Below are positions 30,141 to 39,428 of a DNA stretch of 64,000 nucleotides, piece by piece; positions within the stretch are counted from its first letter, which is position 1; each line of letters opens with the position of its first letter. Under the pieces are notes generated by a model. That model was not told where the DNA came from, did no database searches, and saw nothing but the letters and a program-made list of their open reading frames with translations. This DNA comes from Erythrophleum ivorense (Eukaryota > Streptophyta > Magnoliopsida > Fabales > Fabaceae). The position numbers and the translations under genes were made by a program. The stretch covers positions 248,001 through 312,000 of the forward strand of contig JAIUCV010000101.1 of NCBI GenBank assembly GCA_026724425.1. Direction: 5' to 3'.

Positions 30141-31464
30141 CTCCTGAGTGTGACGACATCAGCTGTCTTCTTGGAATCCAGACTTCTTCGAGGTTTTAGT
30201 TAGTAAGGAGTATTCCCAGTCCCCACAGTCGGCGCCAATTGTTGATTTTGGAAATAGCACACGTTGGTTTCCTATGTTGTTCTTGCTTCGATTTCTATTT
30301 CTTATAGAGTTTGTCACAACCATTCCACAAACTGAAACTTGAAATGGTCTTGAGACATGTCTAGGTATAACATCATACGAGATATCAACCTTACCATCAT
30401 ATTCTTGTACTACTTTTCTTACTGTGTCATTTGCACTCATCTTGTATCAGGAGACACAGAGTCGTTATGGAATGTTGAAAAAATGAGATCTGAGAGTTAC
30501 ACTCAACACACACTTTCCGCTGCTTTTTCATGTGCAAAGGTAAAGACAATTCTTTCTACATCCTCAATGCTTTTGGCACAATCACACCTACTCATATGTT
30601 CTACAATCAAACTTCAGATTATCCTTTGAAACATTTTCTCTCTCTCGCAGGGTTTCTTGCTAGAACAGAAACCTGAAGAAGCTGCTTGCTGTCATCAAAA
30701 TCATCTACCAGGTCTAAGCCAGAACCTGGTTTAATATTTTTTCCCAACTGTCCTGCTTCTTGGATCAAGACATTTTTAAAAATTTGTTTCTGTATACTCT
30801 TCACATCAGGAGGCATATCCTGATGCGAAGAAGTCAGCACTTGAGACTGAATTCAAGAAGCTGGTTAATGAGTGGCCGGTGGACGTTAGCAAGCACCAAA
30901 CTGAAGGTGAAATTCTCCTCTCTGACTCTCTGAGTAAAAGCCATTCAGTTCACTTTATGTATTCCTCAAACAAAAAGCTGTGTAATGATCTAAACAATGC
31001 CTCCTTTCAATTGTGCTATAAGAATAGGCTGTAGCAGCTTCGCTGAGATCTGGCATCCCTGCAATGGTCAATGCTTTGGTAAACTCAGGGTTTAAGTGTG
31101 AGCAGGGCCGTGCCCACTTTGTAAAATTAGAAACATTGGCCTACGGAGTACGGCCACATTTTCTTTTAAAGTAGTAAACTGTATTTTAATAGATTGTAAA
31201 CACAGTTATGTATGTACATATATTTGCATCGCTGCATGCTTTGTTTTTTTTAATATACACTGTTAACAATAAATCTGATCTAAATTAAAAAAAAAAAACC
31301 TTAAATAGTTATAGTTAATAATGTTGGTACGCTTTAGATTTAATTGCCAAATTATTTACGTTAGCACTGCATTTTGCTGAACGCTTTCTTTCAAGTCTTA
31401 TACATTTTCATTGGTAATTTTTCTCTTTATCTCCCTTTATTGTATCATGTTATTTTATGAAAAT
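30141..31464. other. Unassigned insert DNA with exon-like fragments
   Basis: No complete gene. Bases 30806-30907 read in frame as an exon-like piece (EAYPDAKKSALETEFKKL and following) ending at a GTGAAA-type donor, with no recognisable partner exons. The interval 30619-30840 has a moderate minus-strand ORF of unknown origin. Near 31096 the palindromic gggccgtgccc may be a worn DNA-transposon end. The rest is AT-rich. Confidence 0.4.
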
Positions 31465-31726
31465 TTTCAATTCACTATCCAAATGACTACAAAATTTTGT
31501 GTCAACGTATAGAAAATGGAGAATAGTTAATTATTGGTTTGTTTTAATTATCGTAATTAACCAACATGTGGTCGCTTATGACCTTTATCAATGCAAATCT
31601 TCAATTCACTATCCAAATGACTACAAATTTTTGTGTCAACAGATAAAAATGGAGAATAGTTAATTATTGGTTTGTTTTAATTATCGTGATTAACCAACAT
31701 GTGGTCGCTTATGACCTTTATCAATG
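31465..31726. repeat. Tandem duplication of about 130 bases
   Basis: 31465-31594 and 31600-31726 are nearly identical (both contain ttaattattggtttgtttta and aaccaacatgtggtcgctta). A third, partial copy starts near 32150. Origin unknown. Confidence 0.88.
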
Positions 31727-32337
31727 AAGGTACAACTCTAATAACAGATATCAGTGTTAACACACACACACACACACACAAACAAACAGAATCGAGCAAT
31801 AAAAAACACATGCACAAATAAAATTCACATACACACGTTAAATTGAAAATTCCTAAACATTTACTTTCCTTCGATTGACACAATTTTTGGCCATTTGAGT
31901 CCATGTTTCTGAAGTCTCAAATGCGTCTTTTCCAAGATAGAATATGAATGGTTGTTTTCATCCAAATAGTTGATGAAACCTTGAGCGATTAGCTTGGTTT
32001 CTTCAAGCAAATTAGATTTAAACTAGGAACGATGAACACAGTGGTTCAAAATACTTTTGTATGTTGAGCAACTCCATATACAATGATTGAGCCAACTCCA
32101 AATGCAATGCGAAGAGTCGTGTGTATATTTTGTGCACATTAATGAAAATCTTCAATTCACTATCCAAATTACTACAAATTTTTGTGTTAACAGATTGAAA
32201 ATGAAAAAAAAATAACTATTGGTTAGTGTTTATTATACTGGCGTTGGAGGGTAATGTTAGGGCGTCTGCTGCTCCTACTGGCCGTGGTGGTTTAGGGCAT
32301 AATGCTTCTCGCAGTGGTGATTTGGGGTTGAAGGGTA
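31727..32337. other. Unassigned AT-rich DNA
   Basis: Contains a (CA)10 run at 31761-31780 and the partial third copy of the preceding repeat. No gene is recognised. Confidence 0.5.
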
Positions 32338-32703
32338 ATGCTTCTTTGTGAGTCCATTGCTAAGCTCCAAGTGTCTCTTGAAGACTGCTATGAATTGAGA
32401 AACAAGCAGCTGACTACCACCGTGAAAGAATCAAGAAAGCAGTTTGCTCCAGCTCCAATCAAGCCAGCCAATCGAATTAGAGCTCGTGACAGTTTGCTGT
32501 GGGAGCCAACTATTGCTGGACATTTCACAGATGCTCTCAACAGGCAGGGTGGGCCATTTACAGCTAAACCACAGACGGTGTTAGAGGATATGCAAAGCAA
32601 TCATCCAACCCTTTATTTAACACTGAAGCATGGGCAGGTGAAGTCCGTGAAGCTGTGGATGGGTGATGCGGTTTATATCATGTTGTCATCTTTTCTTTTC
32701 TAA
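32338..32703 (+). pseudogene. Gene fragment of unknown family
   Basis: An open stretch of 121 codons with normal-looking protein composition (SRKQFAPAPIKPANRIRARD, GHFTDALNRQGGPFTAKPQ). The upstream sequence reads as the same kind of protein (GRGGLGHNASRSGDLGLKG) but carries a stop, and no exons follow that I can join. I do not recognise the family. It is most simply a captured piece of a host gene. A short real gene cannot be excluded. Confidence 0.35.
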
Positions 32704-33596
32704 ACAGCTATGGTAACCGGAAAGTTAGATCTTGAATGAACCTTTGTTATTTTGAAATGAATTTGAACTTTTGTAATGAATTTCTGTCATTGCTGAATGT
32801 GATTATCTATTGCAACCAAGATTTGGCAAAGACTCGGTCAGCCATGATCACCTAGCATTCCAATAGATTTTTGAACTAGGAGAGAGTGTACAATACAGCA
32901 ATTGATTAAAGCTCAAAACACACTCATGACTTATATACAAACTTAACACACTGAATGTGATGATGAAGACTTTCTTCTTTGTGATGAAACTCAACCTTTC
33001 ACTATGGGATTTGAAACTCAAGAAGAACCACTTGTATACAACACTGAACTCTCGCGTGATAGAGAAAGAAATCTCTTGTCGAGTGAAGATGATAGACAAC
33101 ATGCTAATGACAAGGTTGAATCAACAGGTGCGCTTGATGCTCGGTCGACTGAAGATGGAATCTCTGGTGAGTTTCTGACCAAAATTCTTGTCCTTTTTCT
33201 TGCATCAATTTCTTGCAAGAGTTAAAGTTGAGTACTAGGGGTCAGAGATTACCAGTTTCTAAGCATGAGAAATATCGTCGTCAATTGTGGGAATAAGCAT
33301 GTTTTTGTTCTTAGTTTGTAACTTATTGACAATCTTTGTATCTCTTCTTGGAGATGAAGTTCTTAATCTACTAAGGTAGGCATGAACTTATTGATGCTTG
33401 CTGTATTTTTAGTCAGACTTTTCTTATATGTGGAGGAAATAATAATCAACAATTTCAGCATTATTGCGTCTTCATGTGTATACTTATAAAACAAACGTAA
33501 TGATTTAACATGGTCAATTCCATTACTAGTTTTTCCAAAGGTGTTAAACCCAACATCTCGGACCGGATCAATGGGTTATATCATCTCTAATCCTTC
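32704..33596. other. Spacer with weak coding-like piece
   Basis: Bases 33004-33225 contain an acidic, hydrophilic ORF (ETQEEPLVYNTELSRDRER) that could be another captured fragment. The rest is AT-rich and leads into the DMP1-like promoter. Confidence 0.35.
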
Positions 33597-33604
33597 TATA
33601 AATA
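33597..33604 (+). promoter_or_regulatory. TATA box of DMP1-like gene
   Basis: TATAAATA, 62 bases before the start codon, which leaves a leader of about 35 bases. Confidence 0.65.
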
Positions 33605-33665
33605 CGCATAAAACCAAGAACACACTTCATATTTTATTATACAATCTAACTCTAGCTTTGAGCCC

Positions 33666-34277
33666 ATGTCCGAAGCTTCTTCTTTGCTCATCCCCAAAAC
33701 AAACTCTCCAAACTCATCGGAATCAATGGCAAACAAATCCCTCACAGGCCTAGAGAGTCTCATAAAGCTTCTCCTAACAGGAACACTCTTTATCTACCTT
33801 TTACTCAACCCTCTCCTCACTAACGATGGTGAATGCTCCACGGTAAATAAGGTCATGTCAAGCATTCTCGTCGCTATTTGCAACTTCTCCTGCGCGTTCA
33901 CATGCTTCACCGATAGTTTCAAAGGCCCTGACGGATCAACAAAGTACGGTATAGTCACTAAGAAGGGTCTTTGGACTTATGCGGAACCAGGATCCGTGGA
34001 CTTGTCCAAGTACAATCTAAGGATCGCGGATTTCGTCCACGCGGTTTTCGTGTTGGCTGTGTTTGGGACACTGGTGTTGCTTGACGCTACTACCGCAAAC
34101 TGCTTTTATCCGCGGTTCAGAGAAACGCAAAAGACTCTGGTCATGGCTTTGCCTCCAGCCGTAGGCGTTGCCTCGGCCTCTATCTTTGCCTTGTTTCCAA
34201 GCAAACGGAACGGGCTCGGGTATGCTCCGACTAATGAGGAGGCGGAGGAGACCAAGAAGGATTCTCTCCCTGCCTAA
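33666..34277 (+). CDS. DMP1: DUF679 membrane protein, DMP1-like
   Basis: Single-exon ORF of 203 residues with a TATA box at the right distance. Four hydrophobic segments are visible at about 29-48, 64-84, 120-141 and 157-178, with both termini hydrophilic, as in DMP proteins. The family block KKGLWTYAEPGSVDLSKYNL is intact. It matches my memory of Arabidopsis DMP1 (At3g21520), a tonoplast and ER protein that remodels membranes during senescence. In A. thaliana that gene lies well outside this interval, so this is a transposed copy or a rearranged original. The gene shows no lesion and brings its promoter. The symbol is by similarity only. Confidence 0.8.
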   Translation: MSEASSLLIPKTNSPNSSESMANKSLTGLESLIKLLLTGTLFIYLLLNPLLTNDGECSTVNKVMSSILVAICNFSCAFTCFTDSFKGPDGSTKYGIVTKKGLWTYAEPGSVDLSKYNLRIADFVHAVFVLAVFGTLVLLDATTANCFYPRFRETQKTLVMALPPAVGVASASIFALFPSKRNGLGYAPTNEEAEETKKDSLPA

Positions 34278-34495
34278 GATGTGTTGCTTATATCGTTTCT
34301 TCTAAATTGTTGTAGTATTTGTCAAGATTTGTTGTATATTATAAAAGAAAACGATTTGTTTGTTTAATACATTAATTTAGTTATTTGTAATCTTATAATA
34401 TATTATTAGAATAAAACGTCATCTTGTAAACAAAGAGTTCCTTTAACTGTTGTGTGTTCATATATCTTAGAATATGAAAGTTCATTAGACAAACT

Positions 34496-34776
34496 TTATG
34501 AAGACATCATCAGATTTCCTAATGTCCATGAATCTTGCGACATCAAATTAGCTTTGATCCGGATGATCTTCTGCTTAGCTTTCTTGCGAGAATGTTTGAA
34601 GCTGCCTCGAGATCGATCTTTGGCTATAAATAAATCGACTTTGACTATATGATGATCAGAAGTACCTTTGGAAGAAACAACTGAATAAGAGCCTGGAACC
34701 AATTCGTAGGGTGACTCTGGAGATGTCATAATGTAGTCCACTCGTGTCCCGTACTTGCATGTTCCTTGTACATCTG
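34496..34776 (-). pseudogene. 3' fragment of a DNase-I-like (EEP family) gene
   Basis: Minus-strand exon-like piece that begins after a gatgcag acceptor and encodes GTCKYGTRVDYIMTSPESPY and KGTSDHHIVKVDLFI, the C-terminal catalytic part (SDH) of endonuclease/exonuclease/phosphatase proteins. It ends with a stop at 34496. Upstream exons are absent. It faces the DMP1-like gene tail to tail, as I recall for At3g21530 beside At3g21520, so both came as one block. Confidence 0.62.
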
Positions 34777-34895
34777 CATCATCAAGATCAAGAAATTAAA
34801 ACTATATGATTTGGTATATATAATAATGGAAGAACCAAAACAGAGAAACAGAGAAACTAACTTTGGCCTTTAGCAACCGAAAGATATTTTTCCAC

Positions 34896-35099
34896 TTAGT
34901 TTGGCACAAGTACACAATTCTCTGTTGAGAAATCAAATTTGGCCAAGGACACGCTGGATTGCGTTTTTGTTACTTCTATAGCGAAACCGAACCAGTAAGT
35001 ACTTCCCTTCAAAGACACGCTTGCATTGGAGTATCCAAGGGTGAAGCCTCGAGGCATGATATCATCAACAACCCCCTTAATTTTTGGTACCAAAAACAA
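34896..35099 (-). pseudogene. F-box-associated domain relic
   Basis: A 67-codon minus-strand piece with the FBA landmarks NASVSLKGSTYWFGFA and LAKFDFSTENCVLVP, related to but distinct from the F-box pseudogenes at 13.6-17.1 kb. No F-box or other parts are nearby. Confidence 0.7.
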
Positions 35100-35486
35100 A
35101 GAAACTTTCTATAATCAGAAACTAATCTGACATAATCAGACCTAAGATAGCTTACAAATGAAAAAATACAGATAAAACCTAAACCTAATACTATGTTTTA
35201 CTTATAACTCATAGAAAACCTTTTACTCCACCTAAAAAAAATTGTGAATATTTTATTTTTCCATTTTTCCAATGTAAGAAACTTACTTCCAAGAAGAGTG
35301 ATTTGGTGTAATCTTGCAAACTCTTCTGCATCTGAACCAAATCCATCTCTTCTGCATCTGAACCAAATCCAACTAATTTCATGTTTTTAATATGCGGAAA
35401 TGTAAGATAACTAACACATAACCATAGATTTGTATTTATAATTTTATATAGACACTAATAGATCTTATAGGACAATGATCTTGAAC
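35100..35486. other. Unassigned spacer
   Basis: AT-rich. A 23-base direct repeat (tcttctgcatctgaaccaaatcc-type) occurs twice at about 35325-35370. No gene is seen. Confidence 0.45.
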
Positions 35487-35896
35487 TTAACAGCAACGGC
35501 AACAAGTTCCCGGTGGAGGAAATTGGCCTTCGCAGCAGCAGCAAGCCGGACATGCTACTCTATGACTCCCTATCGATCCTTTCACTTCCAGTGAAATGAG
35601 AGTCTACATAGCAAAAAAGAAGATCGTTGAGAGCAAATTGAAATAATAAAAAATGAATGTGATTATTGTGGATATCTAGTAATATGGTTTGTTAGAGTTC
35701 TTGATTGCTGGTTTGGTGGGACTTCGAGATGAACGTCTACAATTTCGATAAGAAAATAAAACATTGTTGCTCTATGATAAAGATTGATAGATCATTCGCT
35801 ACCTAATCAATTAATTGATCTTTACTTACCTGCAACACAAGAGATAAATGTTGTTGGAGATAAAACCATGGATGTGATAAAAAAGATAAGAATCAT
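35487..35896 (-). CDS. Putative secreted cysteine-rich peptide, 54 aa
   Basis: Two exons too short for ORF calling: 35896-35830 and 35584-35487, joined in phase (GT donor GTAAGT at 35829, acceptor aag at 35585). Residues 1-22 form a clear signal peptide (MILIFFITSMVLSPTTFISC). The mature part of about 32 residues ends in CPACCCC, EGQFPPPGTCCRCC and a stop: eight cysteines around a Pro-rich turn. A TATA box lies 77 bases upstream of the ATG. I do not recognise a named family. Small secreted Cys-rich peptides are common in plants (defence, reproduction, signalling). The gene model depends on the second acceptor (ggaag). The stronger-looking acceptor gctatgtag gives an early stop. Confidence 0.6.
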
Positions 35897-35972
35897 TTTT
35901 TTTCATAGAGCTATTAGTCATTTGAGCTATGCTTGTGCCTTTGGTTTCTATATGCTTGTATCAAAATAGTGT

Positions 35973-35980
35973 GTATTTAT
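35973..35980 (-). promoter_or_regulatory. TATA box of the Cys-rich peptide gene
   Basis: TATAAATA on the minus strand, 77 bases before the start codon. Confidence 0.55.
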
Positions 35981-36371
35981 AGAAAGTGAGATAAGAATTG
36001 ATGAGTTAAAATTATTATTAATTACTATTTCTTTTTCCTTTGTGTTCTGTTTTTGTTTTTCTTCTTTCTAGTGACTATGTGACTTGTAACAAGTTAGAAA
36101 GACACGAGCGACAAGAAGGTAAATAATTTAAGGCTCTCTCAATTTCCACCGTCAGTTTTTGGCCAATGTATTATTCAATGCATGAAGCTCTTAAAAGTGA
36201 TTAGGTTCAGTAGGTGACGTGGATTTATAACGTCTCACTCGTTTGTTTACAAAATTCTTTACATATAAAAAATATATACATTTTGAAAAGTAAAGAAGAG
36301 ATATTTTTCTTTGTTATAACTTATAAGCCAAAGAAGAGTGGTCATAATCTCATAGTTATAAATTTATAACG
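35981..36371. other. Spacer
   Basis: Promoter side of the peptide gene and 3' side of the next minus-strand gene. AT-rich. Nothing else is recognised. Confidence 0.45.
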
Positions 36372-37722
36372 TTACCTCCGTATTTTCCATGTGCTTTTAA
36401 GGAATATTCGATTCTTTGTTCTTTTCTCAGGGGAACAGCTGTTGTTTCCTGAGGATTTGCACAGATCCTGAGTTTTCTGTACCAAAGATCTATCTTGATT
36501 ATCTATTGTAGCAGAAGGCTTCAATGGCAGCTCTCTGAGAGGGGTGCTGAAGATGTCTACAGCGTGGTCTTCTTGCTTTAATGGGTCACAACTCAATAAA
36601 AGCAGATCTTCAGTGTCCTCCACAATGTACACTGATCTTAACTCATTTTCTGATGGCGGGGCAACAGGATCGGACTGCACATCAGTTTGTAACAAATCCT
36701 TCTCTTTTTTCACCTCATCGTCTTCGATTAGTCTTAGGTTGTCAGCAATTTGAATATCTCCAACCTCAAGTTGCTCACAATATCCAACCCCTAGAGAAGA
36801 AGGCGGCTCTTGCTTGTTTTCTCCTAAGCAATGCATATGATCAACATCCACAGAAGCATTCGAGAAAATCTCGCAACCAAAAATTCGAGTCCGTGGACCA
36901 GAACAAAAATTTTGATTTTGGTCAAATGGCTCTATTTCTCGATCCTCTGTACCTAACACTAAAAGCGAAGCTTTTGATTCAAAAGCCATAAGAGCCTCAA
37001 CCATGGACCCATTGGCAAGAGTTGTGATGTCATTAGCTCTGCTATCAATTACAGGATAGTAATTCTTCACCTAGAAAAAAATGTCAATAATTCAATTAAT
37101 CGATTTCCCCAATTTTGATACTAAATTATACAGTGAGAACGTAGATTACTTACATCTTTTCGGCTTCTTTTTGGCAATGGCATTAGCTGTAGCTCCTCGT
37201 GCTGAAAGTTTATTCAAAGCCGAGAGGAGAATTACTATGACTACTAAACAACAATTCCAGATGCCAAATAACGACTGAAATGTAAAATTCTGCAAACTTA
37301 GTACCTCTCATATGCACGAGACCATTTGGCTTTGGAATGGAAAACATCAAATCCATAAAACGCGTAATCTGTTCAAACAAAGCATTTTCCGGTATACCCA
37401 AACTACAAGCGAAAGTGGCCGGAGCGGAGAGAAGGACGCACGAGAGAGTCACGGATAAGCCATCTCCGGTAAGGGATACAGGGGAATTAGAGATCGAGCA
37501 AATAATATCTACGAGCTCAGGAGAAGCTTGAAAGTGTGCACACGGTGAAGAAAGATCTGTAACTAATTCTGAATGGCCAACGGAAAGTAGGTGACGGCAT
37601 AACTCCAAGGCTTTCCGGTAGTAGAAATGCTCGCCTCCGTCTGACTGAATGAGATCGAGATCTATTAGTTCTCCGCCGGCTGTAGACCTCCCGAGTTGAC
37701 GCGGTTCAGAGTCTTCCGACAT
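36372..37722 (-). CDS. Unrecognised plant protein, exon junction unresolved
   Basis: Minus-strand gene. Exon 1 runs from the ATG at 37722 to a donor near 37304 and encodes a folded-looking domain (FYYRKALELCRHLLSVGHSE, VSLTGDGLSVTLSCVLLS). A 48-base exon at 37201-37154 and a last exon at 37070-36372 join in phase 0 (PLPKRSRKDVKNYYPVIDSR) and encode an acidic, low-complexity tail with a basic C-terminus. The donor after exon 1 leaves one extra base, so the frame does not carry over as read. Either a different donor (for example GTGCAT near 37315) is used or a one-base change broke the gene. I do not recognise the family. It lies in the block inserted between the two PUR7 tails. Confidence 0.5.
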
Positions 37723-38536
37723 TGCAAATGGAGTGAGAAACTAGGGATTGTGAATTTCAGATTTGGGGTAAATGGATAACGGGCGGGAGAAAGGCACGTG
37801 ACGTCGTTTCGAGCGGACTAATTGATGACGTCATGGCGGACCAATTATGGGTCTACAATTTAACGCATTTTTTAGAACGTTACTCTAAATTGTAGTTTAG
37901 TTTGGAATTTAGTTATTGAGATTTTCTGTCATTTTATTTGCTAATTTCCCTTAAATTGTGACCAAATTGGAATCACTATTAGTTCTTTTTTTGTGTGCAT
38001 GATACAATATCTAATTAACCAAGTTAGAGAGCACAGAAATTATTGCTCTTAATATGCACAAAAATAGAATGACGATGAAAACATGTATCACTAAGCAAAA
38101 AGAAAAGCATGTAAAAGAGATAATAAGAGATCGTTGAGCTTATTATCTAGTGATTTCTATTTGAAAATGAGTTATACTGTCGATTTCTCTAGTGAAATTA
38201 TTAAAACTATAGTTTTTCTCTTCTCTTGTGGTAATTACAGGGAGATGACCAACCTCTCTTACTCTCTCCTTACTGCTTACTCTTATACTATCGTTCATTT
38301 CCTTCAGTATCGTTGATTCGCGATACTATCGTTGATTCTTACTCTCTGCTTATACTGATTCGCGATACTATCGTTGATTCTTACTCTCTGCTTATACTAT
38401 CGTTGATTCTTACTCTCTGCTTATTTGCTTATTTCGAGTACACGGATGCCTAAAGCCTCCTCGCCTCCCTCGTTCTTCAAGATGCCTAAGTTTGGACGAT
38501 TAAAAAAAAAAGAGGCTGAAGGCAACGTGAACCACT
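37723..38536. other. Spacer with short tandem repeats
   Basis: Promoter side of the preceding gene, then AT-rich DNA. At 38300-38420 the unit cgttgattcttactctctgctta recurs in two to three imperfect copies, mixed with gattcgcgatactat. A short Lys-rich ORF near 38446-38530 leads into the second PUR7-tail copy and has no recognisable function. Confidence 0.55.
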
Positions 38537-39108
38537 TGCCAAGCACTTTCTTCTCTCCGTCAACTGTGATCTTCGATGTAACCTTAAGCCAAGGAGAGAG
38601 AGAACATGTCTATCTTTTGATGCATTTCTATGTCAGATTGTTGTGATGTAGTAACTCGTAATCTAAGAAAGCAGTTTTTTTAAGCAAAGAATAAGATCAG
38701 TTGTTCGGGTACGAAGAGCCGTAGAAGGATTCATTTACTTTCGATTGTTGACATTAGCTTAACTAATTGGAATATAGCGTTTGCATCAGATAATGATCAT
38801 TCTTGGTTTTGATCTCCCCAAGACGGTCTCAAGAACGAACAAAACCAAATTAAAAGATATTCATCTATATTGACAACTGAAGTACCTTGTCCAGAACCAG
38901 GGCTTGTGGCCCGGTAAAATAAGGTACACAATCATAGATGAACAGACGAAAAGCTAAAAACGTTTTTAAGGTTTCAGTCACTGTATTGATCTCCCCTTAT
39001 CAATGCTCTGTCGAGGTTAGTACTTAGTTGTAATTCTATCGCAGATTGGCATTCCACAACCGCCTTTTTTCCCAAATATGTAAAAATCCTAACTGCTAGG
39101 TATCTCTA
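38537..39108 (+). repeat. Direct repeat, copy 2: PUR7 3' end and flank
   Basis: Second copy of 29454-30010. It starts within the last coding bases of PUR7 and cannot make a protein. It ends just before the 3' side of the RRM gene, where the PUR7 3' flank would lie in a collinear chromosome, so this may be the original flank and the copy next to PUR7 the derived one, or the reverse. Confidence 0.9.
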
Positions 39109-39428
39109 CCCTTTCTTCCTGTTCCATGTTGTTATAAAACCGTCTTTAGCTTCTACATATAGACAAAATTCTTCTACTTCCTGCTTTTATCAGTCTCTAC
39201 TTTTCTGCAACCAAAGATATCAAAACCATGTCGACAGTTAAAAACAGAAACGGAGCTTCAAGTTGCAGTATGACTCAGAAATTAGAATACCTACCTTTTC
39301 ACGCATTCACTTGTTTCCTTTTGCCTCCATCGACCCTGAAAAGTTCGAGGAAGAGAATTCACAGAGGTGTTAATGATTGTTATGCGATTATGTGATGGAC
39401 TTAACGGAGAGTTTATACATACCAATAG
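39109..39428. other. 3' flank of RRM gene
   Basis: Probable 3' UTR of the minus-strand RRM gene. No other content is recognised. Confidence 0.5.

Noticed and set aside
30159..30440. Minus-strand ORF of 93 codons as a gene
   Set aside because: It has no recognisable domain and no clear start context or splice partners. It is left as unassigned insert DNA.
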